Shown in pieces: positions 60,658-64,000 of a stretch of 64,000 nt of DNA. Position 1 is the stretch's first letter. Each line of letters begins with the position of its first letter. The DNA comes from Sphingobium sp. YR768 (GTDB lineage: Bacteria; Pseudomonadota; Alphaproteobacteria; Sphingomonadales; Sphingomonadaceae): the NCBI RefSeq assembly GCF_900111125.1, contig NZ_FOGE01000013.1, positions 1 to 64,000 on the forward strand, given 5' to 3'. The position numbers and the translations under genes were made by a program. The notes below the pieces were generated by a model. The model did no database searches and was not told where the DNA came from. It saw only the letters and a list, made by a program, of their open reading frames with translations.

Positions 60658-61548
60658 TCAGCCTGCAGCTGCCGGTTCGGTTTCAACCTTCTTCTCAACC
60701 GGCTTGATGTCTTTTACAGGACGTCCGCCCTTTCCGCTTCTGGCTGTTTTCGCCTTTGTTGCGGGCTCAGCTTTGATGGCAGTCTTACGCGCGGCCTTCG
60801 GCTTTTGCGGAGCGGGAGCATCGGCCGGAACAGAAGGTGTCGCGGCTTCGACCACCTGCTTGGCGGCGGCGGCTGCTGCGGGTTTGCGCGCCGGCTTTGC
60901 AGCCTTCACTTTCGCAGTCGCAGGCACTTTTGCTGCGGATCGGGTCGGCTTGATCGCAGGTTCATCCTCGACGGCCGTGGGTGCGGCGGCTGGAGCTTCC
61001 ACACTCTTGCCTGGTTCAGGCACGGCCTTGGCAGGCTTTGCCCGATCGACCTTGGCCTTCGTGGCAACCGACTTCTTCTGGGTGGCGACCTTTTTGGCAG
61101 GAGGCGTTGTGACCAGGAGTTCGGATTCAGATGCTGCCAGCGGCTGAACAGCTTGCCGACGGCCAAGCCCGATCTTCGCCGCGATAGCACGTCGCTGTTC
61201 AGTAAAGGCCGGCGCCACCATCGGATAATCGATCGGGAGCTTGTAGCGTTCACGATACTGTGCCGGCGTCAAACCGTGGGTCGAGAGATGACGCTTGAGC
61301 GTCTTGTATGGCTTGCCGTCAATCAGGCTTAGGATGTGTTCAGAGGACGCAAGACTTTTACGGACCGATACAGCAGGCGTTAACTCAGGTTCGGCCGTAA
61401 TTTCAGGAACCGTATCCCCTTGCAACGCAGTACGCGTCGCGATGATCAATGCGGCCAGATCTTCACTCGCAACGCTATTGTTGGATACATAAGCGCTGAG
61501 CAACTGAACGGTGAGTGTCGTGAGATCTGCTTCGTTGGCTTGCGACAT
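60658..61548 (-). CDS. MucR/Ros-family regulator with a long histone-like tail
   Basis: A 296-residue protein. Residues 1-150 are MucR-like: an N-terminal oligomerisation segment (LTVQLLSAYVSNNSVASEDL), then VRKSLASSEHILSLIDGKPY, KTLKRHLSTHGLTPAQYRER and DYPMVAPAFTEQR. The Cys normally found before the DGK turn is Ser here, so zinc binding is not expected. Residues 150-296 form an Ala/Lys/Pro-rich tail with many AKKVAT, AKPAK and AKAAK repeats and a GKGGRPVKD AT-hook-like motif. The tail resembles histone H1 or the AlgP type. MucR proteins act as H-NS-like silencers. AAGGA precedes the ATG at 61548. It is divergent from ku. Confidence 0.85.
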   Translation of the reverse strand: MSQANEADLTTLTVQLLSAYVSNNSVASEDLAALIIATRTALQGDTVPEITAEPELTPAVSVRKSLASSEHILSLIDGKPYKTLKRHLSTHGLTPAQYRERYKLPIDYPMVAPAFTEQRRAIAAKIGLGRRQAVQPLAASESELLVTTPPAKKVATQKKSVATKAKVDRAKPAKAVPEPGKSVEAPAAAPTAVEDEPAIKPTRSAAKVPATAKVKAAKPARKPAAAAAAKQVVEAATPSVPADAPAPQKPKAARKTAIKAEPATKAKTARSGKGGRPVKDIKPVEKKVETEPAAAG

Positions 61549-61798
61549 GGTCTTTTCCTTCTTCGGGCCTGGTTCGCTCACAGTCATGTTTCATCCGCGT
61601 TAAATCAACATGAATCAAGCGGACTCTCCACTCTGCCGGATTACAGGATGACTTTTCCTCCAAGCACTTCTCGCGCTCTATCGGCCCAAATCGGCCGCTC
61701 TGCTGTAATCCACGTCAATTCAATAGCGGATAGTCTTCTATTCGAACTTTTGGAACCAAGCCTGCATCCGCTCGCTCTTGTCGAGGAGGTTCCTCGCT

Positions 61799-62671
61799 AT
61801 GGCAACGCGTGCATATTGGCAGGGTCAGATCAAGCTTGCGCTGGTGTCGATCCCGGTCGAAATCCATCCCGCAACCAAGTCCGGTGCGGCCGTGTCTTTC
61901 CGTCAGATCCACGAACCGACCGGCAAGCCCATCCAGTATGAGAAGGTGGTGAGCGGGGTCGGCCCAGTCGATCGCGACGAGATTCTCAAAGGCTTCGAGC
62001 TGTCCAAGGGCAATTATGTCCTGCTGGAGCAGGAGGAGATCGAGGCGGTCAAGATCGAGAGCCGCAAGACGCTCGATCTTGTCCAGTTCGTGGAGGCTGA
62101 CGCTATCGACGTACTCTATTATGAGAAACCCTATTTCGTGGTGCCCGCCGACGACCTGGCCGAGGAAGCCTATGGCGTGCTGCGCGACGCGCTGCGCCAG
62201 ACGAAGAAGGTGGGGCTTGGCCAGCTCTCGGTTCGCGGCCGCGAACAGCTTGTGTCCTTGAAGCCCTGCGGAAGAGGTCTGGTGCTCGAAGTGCTGCGCT
62301 ATGCCGATGAGGTGAACAAGGCGCAGAGCTATTTCAAGGGACTGCCGGCCGATACGGCGGATGAAGATATGCTCGATCTCGCCGTGAGCATCATCGACAA
62401 GAAGACCGCGCCATTCAAGCCAGACGAGTTTCACGATCGCTATGTCGATGCGCTCCACCGTTTGATCGAGAAAAAGAAAAAGGCGAAAGGCAAGCGGATC
62501 ATCGAGGATGTCGATGACGAACCGACAGGACGCAAGGGTGGCAATGTCATCGACCTGATGGCAGCGCTCAAAAAGTCCGCCGGCGGGGCAAAGAGCGCGC
62601 CAGCGAAGAAAACGCCGGCCAAATCAAAAGCCACGGCAAAGAAGGCCGCGCCCAAGCGCAAGAGCGCATGA
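61799..62671 (+). CDS. ku: Ku protein (bacterial NHEJ)
   Basis: A 290-residue bacterial Ku: RAYWQGQIKLALVSIPVEIH, SGAAVSFRQIHEPTGKPIQY, LLEQEEIEAVKIESRKTLDL and AEEAYGVLRDALRQTKKVGL. A basic Ala/Lys tail (SAPAKKTPAKSKATAKKAAP) can add DNA binding. Ku homodimers hold broken DNA ends and recruit LigD. GAGGAGG lies nine bases before the ATG at 61799. The stop overlaps ligD (ATGA), so the two are made together. Confidence 0.96.
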   Translation: MATRAYWQGQIKLALVSIPVEIHPATKSGAAVSFRQIHEPTGKPIQYEKVVSGVGPVDRDEILKGFELSKGNYVLLEQEEIEAVKIESRKTLDLVQFVEADAIDVLYYEKPYFVVPADDLAEEAYGVLRDALRQTKKVGLGQLSVRGREQLVSLKPCGRGLVLEVLRYADEVNKAQSYFKGLPADTADEDMLDLAVSIIDKKTAPFKPDEFHDRYVDALHRLIEKKKKAKGKRIIEDVDDEPTGRKGGNVIDLMAALKKSAGGAKSAPAKKTPAKSKATAKKAAPKRKSA

Positions 62672-64000
62672 TGGCAACAAAGGACGCCCTCTCCACCTAT
62701 AACGCCAGGCGCGACTTCGCCCGGACCCGGGAGCCGAAGGGCAAAGTCGCCAAGACCGGCGGCAACAGCTTCGTCGTACAGAAACATGCCGCGACCCGGC
62801 TGCACTGGGACTTCCGACTGGAGATGGACGGGGTGCTCAAAAGCTGGGCCGTGACCAGGGGCCCCAGCATCGACCCCGCCGACAAGCGGCTGGCGGTGCG
62901 GACCGAAGATCATCCGCTCGACTATGGGACATTCGAAGGCTCCATCCCCAAGGGCGAATATGGCGGCGGCACCGTGATGCTGTGGGATCACGGGACCTGG
63001 GAGCCAATCCTGGGCAAGAGCGCCGACGACATCAAAGACGGCCATCTGCATTTCATTCTCCACGGGCGACGAATGAAGGGCGAGTGGCTGCTGGTGCGGA
63101 TGAAGGGACGCCCCAAGGAGAAGCGCGAAAACTGGCTGCTGCGCAAGATCGACGATCAGGAGGCGGGATCAGGCGATGCACTGGTAGAGCGCGAGCTGAC
63201 GAGCGTGCTGACCGAGCGCTCCATGGCACAGATCGAAGCAGACAGGGGCGGCGAGCAATCGCTTGCGGGTGCTAAGGGCAAAGCCTTCGCCGCGAAGATG
63301 CAGGCGGCGCAGAAGCATAACGCAAAGGTTGCGCCAAAGCGAAAGACGCGCACCGCCGCCCTGCCCAGCTTCGTGAAGCCGCAGCTTGCGACGCTGGTCG
63401 ATGCCGTGCCGACCGGCAACGACTGGCTGCACGAGATCAAATATGACGGCTATCGCGCGCTGATCGCGGTGAGTGGGGAGAAGGTGCGGCTCTACACCCG
63501 AAACGGCCTAGACTGGACCGGTAAGTTCGCGTCGCTGGTTGCATCCATCTCCGCACTCGACTTGCCATCTTGCCTGATCGACGGCGAAGTGGTCGCACTG
63601 GACGGCAACGGCAATCCGGATTTCTCGACGCTACAGAATGCACTGAAGCGTGGGCATGGCCAGGAGGATGCCGATCATCCACTACATCTGTTCGCCTTCG
63701 ACCTCCTGTCGCTCGACGGCCAGGATCTGAAGAACCTGACGACGATCGAGCGCAAGGAGCGGCTGGAAGCGCTATTGGCTGACGCCGAATCCCCCATCCA
63801 TGTCTCCGATCATGTTCTGGGCCTGGGGGAGAGGCTGCACCGGTCGCTATGCGATGCGGGGCAGGAAGGCATCATCTCCAAACGGGCCGAAGCCCCCTAT
63901 CGCAGTGCGCGAACCAGCAATTGGGTGAAGGTCAAATGCACACGGCGACAGGAGTTCGTGATCATCGGCTGGTCGAAGAGCAAGGCGAAGGGGCGACCAT
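62668..64000 (+). CDS. ligD: ATP-dependent DNA ligase LigD, 5' part (runs off the window)
   Basis: The frame is open to the window end (444 codons). The N-terminal phosphoesterase domain (about residues 25-160) shows FVVQKHAATRLHWDFRLEMD, VTRGPSIDPADKRLAVRTED and IPKGEYGGGTVMLWDHG. A charged linker rich in Lys follows. The ligase domain begins with FVKPQLATLVDAVP; the adenylated lysine is Lys258 in LHEIKYDGYRAL. Later motifs are CLIDGEVVALDGNGNPDFS, EGIISKRAEAPYRS and WVKVKCTRRQEFVIIGW. The order phosphoesterase-ligase implies that the polymerase domain lies beyond the edge. It joins broken ends with Ku. Confidence 0.96.
   Translation, partial: MMATKDALSTYNARRDFARTREPKGKVAKTGGNSFVVQKHAATRLHWDFRLEMDGVLKSWAVTRGPSIDPADKRLAVRTEDHPLDYGTFEGSIPKGEYGGGTVMLWDHGTWEPILGKSADDIKDGHLHFILHGRRMKGEWLLVRMKGRPKEKRENWLLRKIDDQEAGSGDALVERELTSVLTERSMAQIEADRGGEQSLAGAKGKAFAAKMQAAQKHNAKVAPKRKTRTAALPSFVKPQLATLVDAVPTGNDWLHEIKYDGYRALIAVSGEKVRLYTRNGLDWTGKFASLVASISALDLPSCLIDGEVVALDGNGNPDFSTLQNALKRGHGQEDADHPLHLFAFDLLSLDGQDLKNLTTIERKERLEALLADAESPIHVSDHVLGLGERLHRSLCDAGQEGIISKRAEAPYRSARTSNWVKVKCTRRQEFVIIGWSKSKAKGRP

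Noticed and set aside
1-64000. CRISPR arrays, rRNA and tRNA genes
   Set aside because: No regularly spaced repeats, rRNA segments or recognisable tRNA cloverleaf sequences were seen by eye; a tRNAscan/Infernal run would be needed to exclude small RNAs.

Overview
The window looks like accessory DNA from a high-GC alphaproteobacterium of the sphingomonad group (Sphingobium, Sphingomonas or Novosphingobium type). This is inferred from perfect GAAC-N7-GAAC (GTTC-N7-GTTC) SOS boxes of the alphaproteobacterial LexA type, imuA-imuB-dnaE2 mutasome genes, a MucR-family regulator, a Ku/LigD pair and two large TonB-dependent receptors that head catabolic operons. No rRNA, tRNA or CRISPR array was seen. 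Many insertion sequences and decayed genes point to a genomic island or megaplasmid; the sequence alone cannot say which.

Layout. 0-2.3 kb: the tail of an IS5-type transposase, an AraC regulator, a SnoaL-like protein and a truncated NmrA-type gene. 2.3-8.4 kb: a TonB receptor / secreted cupin / Tat-exported FAD oxidoreductase operon divergent from a MocR regulator. 8.6-12.7 kb: a glutathione S-transferase relic, htpG behind a heat-shock-type promoter, and an SDR/HxlR divergent pair. 13.1-16.8 kb: an IS110-type element, a membrane-anchored J-domain protein and two envelope proteins of unknown function. 16.9-30 kb: an SOS-controlled DNA-damage cluster with a divergent pair of SRAP (HMCES/YedK) genes, DUF1810, imuA, imuB, dnaE2, an AlkB-like oxygenase and two small unknown genes. 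One SRAP gene is split by a 4281-bp IS66-family element with an 8-bp target duplication. That element carries its own cargo gene, which is itself split by a 1208-bp IS5-type element with a second cargo gene.

30.4-33.1 kb is an arsenic operon (arsR, arsC, arsN-like, acr3, broken arsH). 33.3-55.0 kb is a large catabolic island. One set of genes (GMC dehydrogenase with its small subunit and cytochrome c, two xylose-isomerase-like proteins, a Gfo/Idh/MocA protein, two transporters, a TonB receptor) fits periplasmic 3-oxidation and breakdown of a sugar or glycoside. The other set (two PuuE/allantoinase-like deacetylase-fold hydrolases, an isochorismatase-fold amidase, a LeuCD-type hydratase, a CaiB CoA-transferase, an HMG-CoA-lyase-type lyase, MmgE/PrpD, a flavoprotein reductase/dehydrogenase, an MFS carrier) fits opening of a cyclic imide or amide, then hydration, CoA activation and cleavage of a branched dicarboxylate. 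A GntR/HutC regulator sits in the middle. A recurring 20-bp palindrome (TTGTAT-N8-TAACAA type) lies in four promoter regions of the island and probably makes it one regulon.

55.3-64 kb returns to DNA repair: a glycine-zipper gene with an in-frame amber codon, a second imuB/imuA pair without dnaE2, an SOS box, a small acidic-tailed protein, a Ser2-variant SRAP protein, a second AlkB-like protein, a frameshifted canonical SRAP gene, a MucR protein with a histone-like tail, and the NHEJ genes ku and ligD (ligD runs off the window). With both clusters, the window holds four SRAP-family genes, two AlkB-like genes, two imuAB pairs, dnaE2 and NHEJ genes.
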